This document shows positions 5,324-14,058 of a DNA stretch of 30,971 nucleotides, in pieces. Source of the DNA: DATFEN01 sp035691285 (GTDB lineage: Bacteria > Acidobacteriota > Vicinamibacteria > Fen-336); the NCBI GenBank assembly GCA_035691285.1, contig DASSJI010000277.1:1-30971 (forward strand), in the 5' to 3' direction. The number at the start of each line of letters is the position of its first letter. The first letter of the stretch is position 1. Made by a program: the position numbers and the translations under genes. Below the pieces are notes generated by a model. The model was not told the origin of the DNA. It did no database searches and worked only from the letters and a program-made list of their open reading frames with translations.

Positions 5324-8278
5324 TCACTCCTCCTTCTCGGGCCCACGAGCCGTGTGCGGGCAGACGTCCCGGAAGGGGCAGCCGCCGCAGGCATTCCAGG
5401 AGGGTTTCGCCGGGAACTCCCGCCGGCGGATCCGCGATGCCACGCCGCGCACGATTTCCTCGGTGCGCTCTGCTTCGTCGCGCGAAGGCCGCCGTCCGGC
5501 CGAGAGGCCCGACTCCAGGAAGCGCAGCTCGACCCAGTCGGGCAGGCGGCCGGTGGTCTTGAACCAGGCCAGGGCGTAGAGGTCGAGTTGCAGGCTGTCG
5601 CGCACGCGCTGCTCGGCCTTGTCCTGATCCGCGACCGCGCTCGTCTTGAAGTCGAGGATCGTGGCTCGACCGTCCCGTTCCAGCACGAGGTCGTAGCGTC
5701 CAATCACCTTCGTGGCGTCCAGGGAGAAGGCGAAGTCCTTCTCTACCGCAGTCGGCGCCCAGGGGGCCTCCGCCTCCTGACGGAAGAAGCGGCGGAGCGT
5801 CTCCTCCCCAGCCGCCAGCCGGCGCTCCTCGTGCTCGCGCGAGAGGAAGCCCTCGGAGATCCAGGCCGCGCGGAACGCGGCGACCAGGTCGTCCTCCCCG
5901 AACGCGCGCCCGTCGAGGCGCGCCCTGAACATCTGCTGGATCGCCTTGTGGACCGCGCTCCCGTAAACCACCCGATGGTGAGCAAGCAGGGGCACGCGCA
6001 GCACCCGCACGTAGCGGTACTTCAGAGGACAGGTCTCGTAGTCGTCGATGTGGCTGAAGGACAGCACCAGACCTTCGTCCTCGGCCATCGCGCGGTCGCG
6101 GCCCGGCTCTCGGTCGGGGACGGGCTCCTGTCGGACCAGCGCCTCCAGGGCCCGGCTCCTCGGGGCTAGCGGCGGCGTCGAAGGCAGGTCGAGGGCTTCC
6201 ACCACGAAGCGCGAGAGCTTCCGGGTCCGGGCGCTCGCGTAGTCGGCCGCCGAGGTGAGCACGAGCTCGTCCCTGGCCCGCGTCATCGCGACGTAGAAGA
6301 GGCGCCGCTCCTCCTGCATGTGGGCGTCGCCGCCGCCCAGGGACTCCTTCACGAGCGCGTCGGGCAGCGGGATGGCGTCGCCCCGACGCCTCAGGGGGAA
6401 CTTCTGCTCGACGGCCGCGACCAGGAACACGACGGGGAACTCCAGGCCTTTCGCCTTGTGGACCGTGAGGACGTGGACGGCGTCGTCGTCGGGGTCGGCT
6501 TCCGCTACGGCCGGGTCGTCGCCCGCCTCGCGCAGCAGGTCGAGATGCGCCACGAACGCCGGCACCCGGTCGTGCTCGGCCACGTCGCCGTAGGCCTTGA
6601 CGGTATCGAAGAAGCGCGCGATGTTCCGCACCTTCGCCTCGTTCGCCGGGGTGGCGTCCCGCGAGAGCCGCGAGAGCCAGCCGGACTCCTGGAGGAACCG
6701 GTACAACACCTCGCCGGTGCGCCGGCGTGGCACGTCCTTCGCGGCCCGCTCGAGGTCGGCGACGAGGCGCTCCGCACCGCTGCGCGCCGCCCCGGACACC
6801 GAGGCCAGCTCCGCGTTCCCGGGCAGGGCGCGCAGGACCTCGAGGAGCGGTCGCGACCGGCGCGCGGCGTAGCGGTTGAGCCGCAGCAGGTCGACCTCGG
6901 GCACGCCGTACAGCTCCGAGGCCGCGAGGTAGAAGATCGGCACCGAGTCGTCGGGGCTCGCCAGCGCGCGGAGGAAGGAGACGAGCAGCCGCACCTCCTC
7001 GCGCGCGTGGAGGCCGCGGCTGCCGCTGAAGCGATGCGGGATACCGCGCACGTTCAGCGCGCGCAGGAACGGGTCGGCGTCGGCGTTGCTGCGGACGAGG
7101 ATCGCGATGTCGCGGGGACGCTGCCCGCCCTGCAGCCTGGCTTCGATCGCGGCGGCCACGCCGTCCGCCTCGGCCGAGCCCGTGTCGAAGCGCAGGTGCT
7201 GCACCGCGGACCCGCCCTGGCGCTGCGCCCGCAGCCGCTTGTCGATGCCCGCCACGGCCTCGAGCCGGTAGGGGTTGTTGTAGGAGATGAGGCGGGCGGC
7301 GGCGGCGAGGATCGGCTGAGTGGAGCGGTGGTTCTCCCTCAGCACGACCTCGCGGCAGCCCGGATACGCGTTCCGGAACGCGAGCAGGTTCGCGGCCGCC
7401 GCGCCACGCCAGCGGTAGATCGCCTGGTCGTCGTCGCCGACGACGGTCAGGTTGGGCTCTTCGCCCGCGAGGAGCCGCAGCAGCTCGAGCTGGGCGTGGT
7501 TCGTGTCCTGGAACTCGTCGACCAGGATGTACCGATACCGTTCGCGCAGCCGCGCGGCGAGCGCGGGGCTCTTCCGGAGCAGCTCGAGAGTGCGGAAGAT
7601 CTGGTCGCCGAAGTCCACCACCCCCGCCTCGCCGAGAAGCCGCTGAACCGTGTCGTAGAAGGCAGCGAGCTCGAGCTGCTTGTCGGCCTCGTCCCGCGCC
7701 TCCTCCGTCGCCGCCCGCGCCGCGAGCGCTCGCGCGAGGCCGGCGTAGGCCTCCGGCGACACGTCCTCGTCCTTGGCCCGGCTCGCGAGGTCGAGGAGCG
7801 CGTCGAGGTGGCGCGTGGGGTCGCCCAACGGCAGGAAGCGCCGCAGCGGCAGGCGAAACAACCGCTCGCGCAGGAAGATGATCTGTTCCGGCCGCGTCAG
7901 CACGCGGAACTCCGAGTGCATCCCGGCCTCGGGGGCCGCCTGCCGGAGGACGTGGTCCCCGAAGGCGTGGAAGGTCGAGATCCACGTCTCCGCGTAGCCA
8001 TACGGGATGAGCTGGTCGACGCGCTCGGCCATCTCGACCGCCGCCTTCTCGGTGAAGGTGAGGGCCAGGATCTCCTCGGGACGCGCGCGCTTGGCGGCGA
8101 TGAGGTGGGCGATGCGCCGGGTCAGGACCGTGGTCTTCCCGGTGCCGGCGCCCGCGATGATGAGCAGGGGGCCCGTGCCGTGGAGCACGGCGGCTCGCTG
8201 CTCGTCGCTCAAGCCCTCGAGGATGCGTTCTTCCGCTGCGAGCGGGCGGTCGTCGAGCACGGCAGCCATGCCCGGCAT
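5324..8278 (-). CDS. UvrD/PcrA-type ATP-dependent helicase fused to a Fe-S PD-(D/E)XK nuclease
   Basis: The 984-residue protein is a superfamily 1A 3'-5' DNA helicase followed by a RecB-type nuclease. Helicase motifs in order: Walker A AGAGTGKT (42-49), DEFQDTN (254-260), QAIYRWRGA (285-293), VHKAKGLEFP (606-615) and VAMTRARDEL. The C-terminal 250 residues open with SFSHIDDYETCPLKYRY and contain GSAVH (His778), GRYDLVLE (Asp863) and LDFKTS (Asp876, Lys878), the metal-binding nuclease residues. Cys750, Cys964, Cys967 and Cys973 (CGGCPFRDVC) form the Fe-S cluster pattern seen in AddB and Cas4. A role in double-strand break or repair-intermediate processing is inferred. The ATG at 8278 was chosen because conserved sequence begins there; the open frame extends to 8671 but crosses the divergent gene. 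An ATG at 8269 is an alternative. Confidence 0.9.
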   Translation of the reverse strand: MPGMAAVLDDRPLAAEERILEGLSDEQRAAVLHGTGPLLIIAGAGTGKTTVLTRRIAHLIAAKRARPEEILALTFTEKAAVEMAERVDQLIPYGYAETWISTFHAFGDHVLRQAAPEAGMHSEFRVLTRPEQIIFLRERLFRLPLRRFLPLGDPTRHLDALLDLASRAKDEDVSPEAYAGLARALAARAATEEARDEADKQLELAAFYDTVQRLLGEAGVVDFGDQIFRTLELLRKSPALAARLRERYRYILVDEFQDTNHAQLELLRLLAGEEPNLTVVGDDDQAIYRWRGAAAANLLAFRNAYPGCREVVLRENHRSTQPILAAAARLISYNNPYRLEAVAGIDKRLRAQRQGGSAVQHLRFDTGSAEADGVAAAIEARLQGGQRPRDIAILVRSNADADPFLRALNVRGIPHRFSGSRGLHAREEVRLLVSFLRALASPDDSVPIFYLAASELYGVPEVDLLRLNRYAARRSRPLLEVLRALPGNAELASVSGAARSGAERLVADLERAAKDVPRRRTGEVLYRFLQESGWLSRLSRDATPANEAKVRNIARFFDTVKAYGDVAEHDRVPAFVAHLDLLREAGDDPAVAEADPDDDAVHVLTVHKAKGLEFPVVFLVAAVEQKFPLRRRGDAIPLPDALVKESLGGGDAHMQEERRLFYVAMTRARDELVLTSAADYASARTRKLSRFVVEALDLPSTPPLAPRSRALEALVRQEPVPDREPGRDRAMAEDEGLVLSFSHIDDYETCPLKYRYVRVLRVPLLAHHRVVYGSAVHKAIQQMFRARLDGRAFGEDDLVAAFRAAWISEGFLSREHEERRLAAGEETLRRFFRQEAEAPWAPTAVEKDFAFSLDATKVIGRYDLVLERDGRATILDFKTSAVADQDKAEQRVRDSLQLDLYALAWFKTTGRLPDWVELRFLESGLSAGRRPSRDEAERTEEIVRGVASRIRRREFPAKPSWNACGGCPFRDVCPHTARGPEKEE

Positions 8279-8353
8279 TCTATGGGGCCGGGCGGGCGGG
8301 ACGGGTCCGGAAGCGTCTAGAATCCGCGTGGCCCGTCGCCGGCCGCACGCACG

Positions 8354-8926
8354 ATGACATCGACCATCGACGTGAAGAGCCTCCTGGATCCGGACGAGAT
8401 CCTCCGGGCGGAGTTCGCCTATGCGCGGGACACGGCGCTCCAGGCCAACGCGGACCGCACCCAGGTCGTGAACCTGTACCTGATCCTCGTGGGCGGCCTC
8501 GGCTCCGTGCTCCTCGGCATACCGGCGCTGGCTCGCGGTGAGGGGATCGCGCTCCCACGCGCGGCGTTCGGCTTCATCCTGCTGATGATCGGTGTCCTCG
8601 GCCTGTTCAGCGTGCTGAAGCTGATCCGCTTGAGACAGGCCTGGCGCGACAGCGTCCTCTGCATGAACCACATCAAGGACTTCTATCTCTCCTACTATCC
8701 TGAGATGGCGCCGGCGTTTCGCTGGCGGACCGAGACCATCCCCCTGGCCGGAGACGTGGGCACGATCAGCTTCGACCTCTCCGTGCTGGTCGCCCTGATC
8801 GACAGCCTGGCGGTCGGCGCGGGCGTCCTCTTCTTCGGCGCCGCTCTGCCGCTGGCGGTCGTGGCCGGAGCCGGGTTCATGGCGGCTCAGGCCTGGCTCT
8901 ACTTCCGACTCCTGGCCGCGTCCTGA
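8354..8926 (+). CDS. Unrecognised four-helix integral membrane protein
   Basis: I do not recognise this 190-residue protein. Four hydrophobic segments are clear, at about 39-58, 70-91, 141-164 and 166-187. The 50-residue hydrophilic loop between the second and third (WRDSVLCMNHIKDFYLSYYP, then a basic FRWRTE stretch) and the acidic N-terminal 38 residues would be on the same side, most likely cytoplasmic. There is no signal peptide. The gene is the only plus-strand gene in the central 30 kb, divergent from the helicase-nuclease and ending 13 bases from the convergent B3/B4 gene. A -10-like TAGAAT lies at 8318-8323, without a convincing -35. The 2+2 helix layout with a cytosolic loop is shared by many small membrane families, so no function is proposed. 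Confidence 0.8.
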   Translation: MTSTIDVKSLLDPDEILRAEFAYARDTALQANADRTQVVNLYLILVGGLGSVLLGIPALARGEGIALPRAAFGFILLMIGVLGLFSVLKLIRLRQAWRDSVLCMNHIKDFYLSYYPEMAPAFRWRTETIPLAGDVGTISFDLSVLVALIDSLAVGAGVLFFGAALPLAVVAGAGFMAAQAWLYFRLLAAS

Positions 8927-8939
8927 AGCGGCTCGCGTC

Positions 8940-9608
8940 TCACGGCACGAAGAACCGCGAGCCGCGCGTGCCGCCGCACCAGCGGACGAGCAGGGCCTCC
9001 GTCGCGTCGAGCACCTCGCTCAGGCGGCGGTCGGGACACGTCGCCGGCGCATAGGCCACGACCAGGGCACGCGTCGTCCCGAGACCGATGCACGTGCGCG
9101 CCGAGTCGGACGTCGGGTTGCCGAACGGCCCGCGGGCATCCACGAGGACCGGTCGGCCCTCGACGCCCACCGGGCCCTTGCGGATGCCCTCGTAGCTTTC
9201 TCCCGGTCCCCCGCGGCGCAGCGTGAGCGGCGGCTCGAGCTTTGCCAGGTCGTACAGGCCGAAGGGGACCTGCGAGCGGAGCGACGCCAGGTTCAGGGCG
9301 TCGACCAGCGTGTTGATCCGATAGAGCGCCTCGCCCTTCAGCGCGCGGCGCAGCAGCGCCTCGTTGGACGGGCGCGTCTTCGTCGGATCGATCCCGAGGG
9401 CCTTGTACAGGCCGCGAGCCTCCTCGACGCCAGGCACGCTTCCGCTCGGGACCCCGGCGTGCCGAGCCCGGAGTTCGGCGCACAAGGCGTCGACTTCCGT
9501 CGCCAAGCCCGGGTCCGCCTCGTGGACGGTGACGCCTTCGAGCGCCAGCACGCCCAGCCGGGCCCGCCCCGTGAGCTCCGGCGCGACGGTCAAGGAGAGG
9601 CCGCTCAT
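8940..9608 (-). CDS. Stand-alone B3/B4 (PheRS beta-chain editing-like) domain protein
   Basis: The 222-residue protein matches the free-standing B3/B4 domain family, which is related to the editing domain of the phenylalanyl-tRNA synthetase beta subunit. Typical features are the SNEALLRRALKG stretch (81-92), YRINTLVDALNLASLRSQVP (96-115), the PFGLYDL segment and the late GNPTSDSARTCIG motif (163-175). Such proteins are annotated as tRNA-binding and may hydrolyse mischarged tRNA, but most are uncharacterised. The ATG at 9608 overlaps the stop of the upstream amidohydrolase as ATGA, indicating translational coupling. A longer open frame exists upstream but is out of phase with all recognisable homology. 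It is the last gene of a co-directional run that starts with the PIN/TRAM gene at 15891. Confidence 0.85.
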   Translation of the reverse strand: MSGLSLTVAPELTGRARLGVLALEGVTVHEADPGLATEVDALCAELRARHAGVPSGSVPGVEEARGLYKALGIDPTKTRPSNEALLRRALKGEALYRINTLVDALNLASLRSQVPFGLYDLAKLEPPLTLRRGGPGESYEGIRKGPVGVEGRPVLVDARGPFGNPTSDSARTCIGLGTTRALVVAYAPATCPDRRLSEVLDATEALLVRWCGGTRGSRFFVP

Positions 9609-11392
9609 CGTGGACGCGCTTCCGTGACCTTCGATTCCGGAGCCCGATGGACCACGCGGCCTTGGAAGAGCGTCATCACGCACGTCATGTCCCTGACCTG
9701 CTCGGGAGTCGCGGCGTAGAGGTCCGTGTCCCAGACGGCGATGTCGGCTTCCTTGCCCACCTCGATCGAGCCGATCCGGCGCTCCAGGAACATCTGCCGC
9801 GCCGCCCAGATGGTGTGCGAGCGAAGGGCCGAGCGGAGGTCGACGGACTGCTCCATCCCGTACGGATTCCGCCCGTAGACGCCAAGCAGGGTCTCCCGGG
9901 CCATCGCCGCGAAGAGCCCGTACCGCGCGGGGAACGGCGTCACGTTGAAGTCGGAGCCAGCCGCCCAGAGCATGCCGCGCTCCAGGTAGGAGCGGAACGG
10001 GTTCAGGCGCCGACTGCGTACCGGGCCGAAGTTCCCCGCGTAGGTGTCCCCGATCCACCACGTGAACGTCGCCGACGGCTCGGGATAGCCCGCGTCGAAC
10101 CGCCGCTGCAGCTCCGCCATCCGGTCGAGGGCGCGGTCGGTGGGGATGTTGGCGTGGATGATCCCGTGACGCAGGCCGGCCCTGGGATCGCCAGCGAGAG
10201 CCAGCGCGTACGAGTCCACGACCCAGTCGATGGCCCGGTCGCCGATGGCGTGAGTGCTGACGTGGATGCCCGCGCCGTGGTACGCCCGGATCTGCGAGCG
10301 GCGCAGCTCGGGATCGGCGGTCGGGTAGCCTCGGTTGCCGGCGTCGACTTGGTCGCCATTCTTGTTCCACTCGTCGTACATCCAGGCGGTGCGCGCGCCC
10401 CCGCTGCCGTCCATGTAGAGCTTCACGCCGCCAGAGACGAGGTGCGCGTCGCCGACGGAGCGGTAGGGCTTCGTGAACGGACCGATGCGCTCGATGACCT
10501 GGCGGGTTTCCTCGGCCGACTCGCCCCCGTGCCACAGCGCGAAGACGCGCACCGTCAGCGCCCCCTCGGCCAGCGTCTCCTGGTACGCCTGCCAGGTTTC
10601 CGGACCGATCCCCGGCTCCTTGAGGCCGGTCATGCCCTCTTCGTTGAACTCCCGGGCGAGCTGGCGGATGGCCTCCCGTCGCTGCTCGGGGCTTGCGGGC
10701 GGGATGAGCCGCTCGACGAGCGCCTGAGCCGACTCCTTCAGGACACCCGTGGGTCGTCCGTCGGCGTCGCGGTCGATCGTTCCACCGGGCGGGTCGGGCG
10801 TGGCCGCCGTGATTCCGGCCCGCTCGAGCGCGACGCTGTTCGCCACGCCGTAGTGCCCCATCGTGTGCGAGAGCCAGACGGGGCGATCCGGCGCGACCGC
10901 GTCGAGGTCGGCTGCGCGGATGTAGCGCCGCTCGGCGAGCTTGCCCTCGTCCCAGCCGCGCCCCTGGATCCACTCGCCGGGCCTGGAGCGTTCCGCCTTG
11001 ACGAGCGCCACCACGTCCGCGACGCTCCTCACGCGTGGATAGCTGAGGTCGAGCACGAACAGGCGATCGAACGCCCCGCCGGCGAAGTGGCAGTGAGCGT
11101 CGAGGAGTCCCGGGGTCGCTGTCAGGCCGTGCAGGTCCGTCGTCTCGGTTCCAGGGCCGACGAGGGCCAGGATCTCGGCAGCCGAGCCGACCGCCAGGAT
11201 CCGCCCGTCCCGGATCGCGACGGCTTCCACGACCGAGTCCTTCTCGTCCACGGTGATGATCCGGCCTCGCACCAGAACGCGGTCGGCGAACACGCCGCCG
11301 CGCGCCTGGGGTCCCGGCTCTGCGCCAGCCTGCCCGAGGCTGAACAGCGCAGCGATTCCGACCGGGAATCGGGCACGACCGAGCGATGTCAT
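9605..11392 (-). CDS. Exported amidohydrolase, family 3 (YtcJ/NfdA type)
   Basis: The 595-residue protein is a metal-dependent amidohydrolase of the YtcJ-like group. Residues 1-24 form a signal peptide (basic start MTSLGRAR, hydrophobic core, Ala-rich end), so the enzyme should act outside the cytoplasm. Motifs: the small beta-domain VRGRIITVDEKDSVVEA, the metal site LLDAHCHF (His100, His102), KLYMDGSGG, STHAIGDRAIDWVVD, RHGIIHAN, and the distal GSDFNVTPFPARYG. The ending EVGKEADIAVWDTD is the usual last beta-domain. Substrates vary across the family (N-substituted formamides, amino acid derivatives) and cannot be predicted here. The start ATG at 11392 overlaps the stop of the dioxygenase-Rieske gene as ATGA, and its own stop overlaps the B3/B4 start the same way. 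Confidence 0.9.
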   Translation of the reverse strand: MTSLGRARFPVGIAALFSLGQAGAEPGPQARGGVFADRVLVRGRIITVDEKDSVVEAVAIRDGRILAVGSAAEILALVGPGTETTDLHGLTATPGLLDAHCHFAGGAFDRLFVLDLSYPRVRSVADVVALVKAERSRPGEWIQGRGWDEGKLAERRYIRAADLDAVAPDRPVWLSHTMGHYGVANSVALERAGITAATPDPPGGTIDRDADGRPTGVLKESAQALVERLIPPASPEQRREAIRQLAREFNEEGMTGLKEPGIGPETWQAYQETLAEGALTVRVFALWHGGESAEETRQVIERIGPFTKPYRSVGDAHLVSGGVKLYMDGSGGARTAWMYDEWNKNGDQVDAGNRGYPTADPELRRSQIRAYHGAGIHVSTHAIGDRAIDWVVDSYALALAGDPRAGLRHGIIHANIPTDRALDRMAELQRRFDAGYPEPSATFTWWIGDTYAGNFGPVRSRRLNPFRSYLERGMLWAAGSDFNVTPFPARYGLFAAMARETLLGVYGRNPYGMEQSVDLRSALRSHTIWAARQMFLERRIGSIEVGKEADIAVWDTDLYAATPEQVRDMTCVMTLFQGRVVHRAPESKVTEARPR

Positions 11393-12600
11393 TCCAGGGC
11401 CCTCACTTCGATGTCGCCCACGCCGGGACAGCCGCTTCGCCCGGTGAGCACGTCGAACGGAGCTCCGTGGCCGGGGCAGACGATCTGCCCGTCCCGCAGC
11501 GTGGCCGCGGCCAGGTCGCCGCCCTCGTGAGGGCAGGATCGCTCGAAGGCGAAGGTACGGCCGTCGGGCAGGCGGACGGCGCAGCGGCTCCCGTCGATCG
11601 GACGGATCGCGCCGGACTCCGGAAGGCCCGCTGCAGCCAGGGCGCCCGCGGCCAACGGCTCGGGCAGGCGCAGCGCGGAGTCGCCGGCCGCCGCGCGACG
11701 CGGCAGGATGCGACGCAGGGCAGGCATCAGGCGGCGCAGGCCGTGCCATTGCAGATCGGCGCCGAGGGAAAGCGCGGCGGCCAGCGGCCCGGAAGCAGCG
11801 CCCGCGTAGCGGAAGCGAAAGGCCGGTGCCTCGGAGTACAGCGGAAGACCGATGGTGGCCCGATAGCTCACCACCACCCGCGCCTCTTCGGTGCGGTTCA
11901 GCTCGGAGGCGTGGACGTGGTCGCCCCGGAAGACGAGTGCGTCGCCCGGCTCCAGCGCCACGTTCGCGGGCCGGCCGAACCCCTGCGCCGGCGCGATCCG
12001 TCCCATGGCGTCACGGCCGATCGGGCGCCCGAGCGCGTCCGGAAACAGGCTCAGGCCGTTGCCCGGCCGCACACGGCCGAGGGCGATCCAGACGTCGATG
12101 CTGTTGCGGGGCAGGCCGAACCAGCCGTCGCGGTGTGGGCCGTGGGGCGTCACGGCCCCCGGCCCGATGCGCTCGACGAGGGCCGCCACGCCGTCCGCGT
12201 CGCGAGGGCGGCGCGCGAAGGGGACGTGGATCCGGCCTCGCGGGCCCTCCTCGAAGAACAGGAGCACGCGGCGGCCGAGCACGCCCTCGAGCAGGCGCGC
12301 CGCGAACGGCGCGCTCCGGACACGCACTCTCGCGGTCAGGGCCTCGGCCACGGCGACGGTCTCGCGGCCGTTCAGGTCGCGGTGCAGCCGCTCCAGGCCC
12401 GCCGCCGCAATGCGCTTCGCGCGCTCTTCGCCCGCCACCTCGGCGATCGCGGCGACGGCGTCGCCCCGCAGCCCGTCCAGCAGGCCCAGGCGCTGAAGGC
12501 AGCCGCGGACGACGAGCAGCTCGCCTCCGCGCGCGCGGTCTCCGACCCGCGCGGGCGGGAGCTCCGTCGCGTCCACGAGGCGCGGGTCTCCGCTCTCCAT
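11389..12600 (-). CDS. Phytanoyl-CoA dioxygenase-like Fe(II)/2-oxoglutarate domain fused to a C-terminal Rieske [2Fe-2S] domain
   Basis: Two redox modules occur in one 403-residue chain. Residues about 30-260 look like a PhyH-type dioxygenase: the metal triad would be His156 and Asp158 (PHGPHRDGW) plus His230 (GDALVFRGDHVHASELN), with Arg241 placed to bind 2-oxoglutarate. WIALGRVRPGNGLSLFP matches the family core strand. Residues about 330-403 form a short ferredoxin-type Rieske domain with ligands Cys356, His358 (SCPHEGGDL) and Cys375, His378 (VCPGHGAPFD). Classical 2OG dioxygenases need no Rieske centre, because 2-oxoglutarate supplies the electrons, so the combination is odd. No signal peptide is visible, so it should be cytoplasmic. 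The gene begins 18 bases after dacB and is ATGA-coupled to the exported amidohydrolase. Substrate unknown. Confidence 0.8.
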   Translation of the reverse strand: MESGDPRLVDATELPPARVGDRARGGELLVVRGCLQRLGLLDGLRGDAVAAIAEVAGEERAKRIAAAGLERLHRDLNGRETVAVAEALTARVRVRSAPFAARLLEGVLGRRVLLFFEEGPRGRIHVPFARRPRDADGVAALVERIGPGAVTPHGPHRDGWFGLPRNSIDVWIALGRVRPGNGLSLFPDALGRPIGRDAMGRIAPAQGFGRPANVALEPGDALVFRGDHVHASELNRTEEARVVVSYRATIGLPLYSEAPAFRFRYAGAASGPLAAALSLGADLQWHGLRRLMPALRRILPRRAAAGDSALRLPEPLAAGALAAAGLPESGAIRPIDGSRCAVRLPDGRTFAFERSCPHEGGDLAAATLRDGQIVCPGHGAPFDVLTGRSGCPGVGDIEVRALE

Positions 12601-12618
12601 GGGCGCCCTATTCTGCGC

Positions 12619-14058
12619 TCAGTAGCCCGCGAGCGCCTCCACGACGGCGTCGATGGCCGCCGTGGCCTCTGCGGCCGGAGCGGTGTGATGGTTGACCACC
12701 ATCGAGAACACGAAACGGGCTCCGCTCTTCGCGTGGACGTAGCCGGCCAGCGCGTTCGACTGCCGGAGCGTCCCCGTCTTCGCGAAGACCCGGCCCTCCG
12801 CCGCCGTCCCACGGAGCCGGCGCTCGAGCGTGCCGTCGACCCCGGCGACCGCGAGGCTGCGGCGGAACGGCTCGGCGTGCGGATGCCGGCTCATCGCCAC
12901 GAGGAGACCCGCCAGGAGGTGGGGCGTCACGAGGTCGGTCCGCGACAGGCCCGAGCCGTCGACGAGGCTCGCGCTCTCGGCCAGGCCCAGCCGCTTCAGG
13001 AACTCGGCCACCGCGTCGCGCCCGGCGGCGGCGCTGCCCTCGCCCTTCACCTGTGCGCCGAGCAGTCGCAGCAACATCTCCGTGTAGAGGTTCTGGCTGT
13101 GCTTGTTGATCTCGGCGAGGATCTCCGCGAGGGGCGGCGAGTCGTGCCCGGCCAGGGTCCGCGCGCCGGAGGGCACCGGATCGGACGACCGCGCCGGGCC
13201 GAGAGACGCCCGGATGCCCCGCGCCTCGAGGATCTCGCCGAATGCGGTGGCGGCGTAGAGCGCGGGGTCCTCGAGTGCGACCGCGAGCTCTTTCCGCTCT
13301 CCTCCGATCGGGAGCGTCCCCGACAGCCGGATGAGGTTCGAGCCGAGGTCGCGCTGCAGACGGAGGTCGCTCTCGGAGCCCGGCGGGCCGGTCGTGGCCG
13401 TGGAGACGACGGCGTAGTAACGCGATTCGGGCGTGCGCTCGAGCGCCACGGGATCGCCGACCCGTTCGCCTGCGCTCACCAGGAGCGCGGCGCAGTTGTC
13501 CCGATACGCGAGGGCCGAGACCTCGGCGCCGTAGCACCAGACGAGGTCCCCCCATTGCCAGTCTTCGCCGCGCCGGTCCTTGAAGAGTCCGTCGTGGCCG
13601 ACGAGGCGGCCCTCGATCCGCCTCACGCCCGCGGCGCGGAGCGCGTCGGCGAGCGCGTCGAAGCCGCTCTTCCCGTCAGGGCCCGGCCGCCCCAGGAGCG
13701 GATCACCGCGGCCGACGAGGAACAGGTCCCCGAGCAGCCGACCCTGGTCGTCGAGGCGGCCCGAGCTCTCCAGCGTCGTGCGCAGGCGCGCATCGGGGCC
13801 GAAGGCGTCGAGGGCAGCGGCAGTCGTGACCAGCTTCAGGGTCGATGCCGGCGTCATGTTCTTGCGGGCGTTGCGCTCGTACAGGATGCGCCCGCTCGTC
13901 AGGCTGCGGACCTCGACCGCCCAGAAGGCCGCGGCGAAGGCCGGGCGGTCCAGGGCGCCCTCGACGACCCTGCGGAGCGCCGACGGAGAGGGGTCCTTGG
14001 CGGCCGCGAGCGCGGGCGACAGGAGGGCGAGGCCGGTCGCGATCAGGCTCGCCCGCAT
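12619..14058 (-). CDS. dacB: D-alanyl-D-alanine carboxypeptidase/endopeptidase (PBP4, DacB)
   Basis: This is a class C low-molecular-mass penicillin-binding protein of 479 residues, acting in the periplasm on peptidoglycan stem peptides and cross-links. An N-terminal signal peptide (about 1-20, ending ALAAA) is clear. The active-site motifs are all present: STLK at 72-75 (nucleophile Ser72, Lys75), SQN at 321-323 and KTG at 427-429. The long insert between the first two motifs is typical of the PBP4 family. DGSGLSRTDLVTP, just after SQN, is another family signature. The ATG at 14058 overlaps the end of plsC by 16 bases. Confidence 0.95.
   Translation of the reverse strand: MRASLIATGLALLSPALAAAKDPSPSALRRVVEGALDRPAFAAAFWAVEVRSLTSGRILYERNARKNMTPASTLKLVTTAAALDAFGPDARLRTTLESSGRLDDQGRLLGDLFLVGRGDPLLGRPGPDGKSGFDALADALRAAGVRRIEGRLVGHDGLFKDRRGEDWQWGDLVWCYGAEVSALAYRDNCAALLVSAGERVGDPVALERTPESRYYAVVSTATTGPPGSESDLRLQRDLGSNLIRLSGTLPIGGERKELAVALEDPALYAATAFGEILEARGIRASLGPARSSDPVPSGARTLAGHDSPPLAEILAEINKHSQNLYTEMLLRLLGAQVKGEGSAAAGRDAVAEFLKRLGLAESASLVDGSGLSRTDLVTPHLLAGLLVAMSRHPHAEPFRRSLAVAGVDGTLERRLRGTAAEGRVFAKTGTLRQSNALAGYVHAKSGARFVFSMVVNHHTAPAAEATAAIDAVVEALAGY

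Noticed and set aside
6320..8320. A plus-strand open frame of 666 codons across the helicase gene
   Set aside because: It is fully antisense to conserved helicase motifs and has no homology-like pattern or ribosome-binding site.
8279..8671. N-terminal extension of the helicase-nuclease
   Set aside because: The extra 131 residues are the reverse-strand shadow of the membrane protein gene and show no helicase features.
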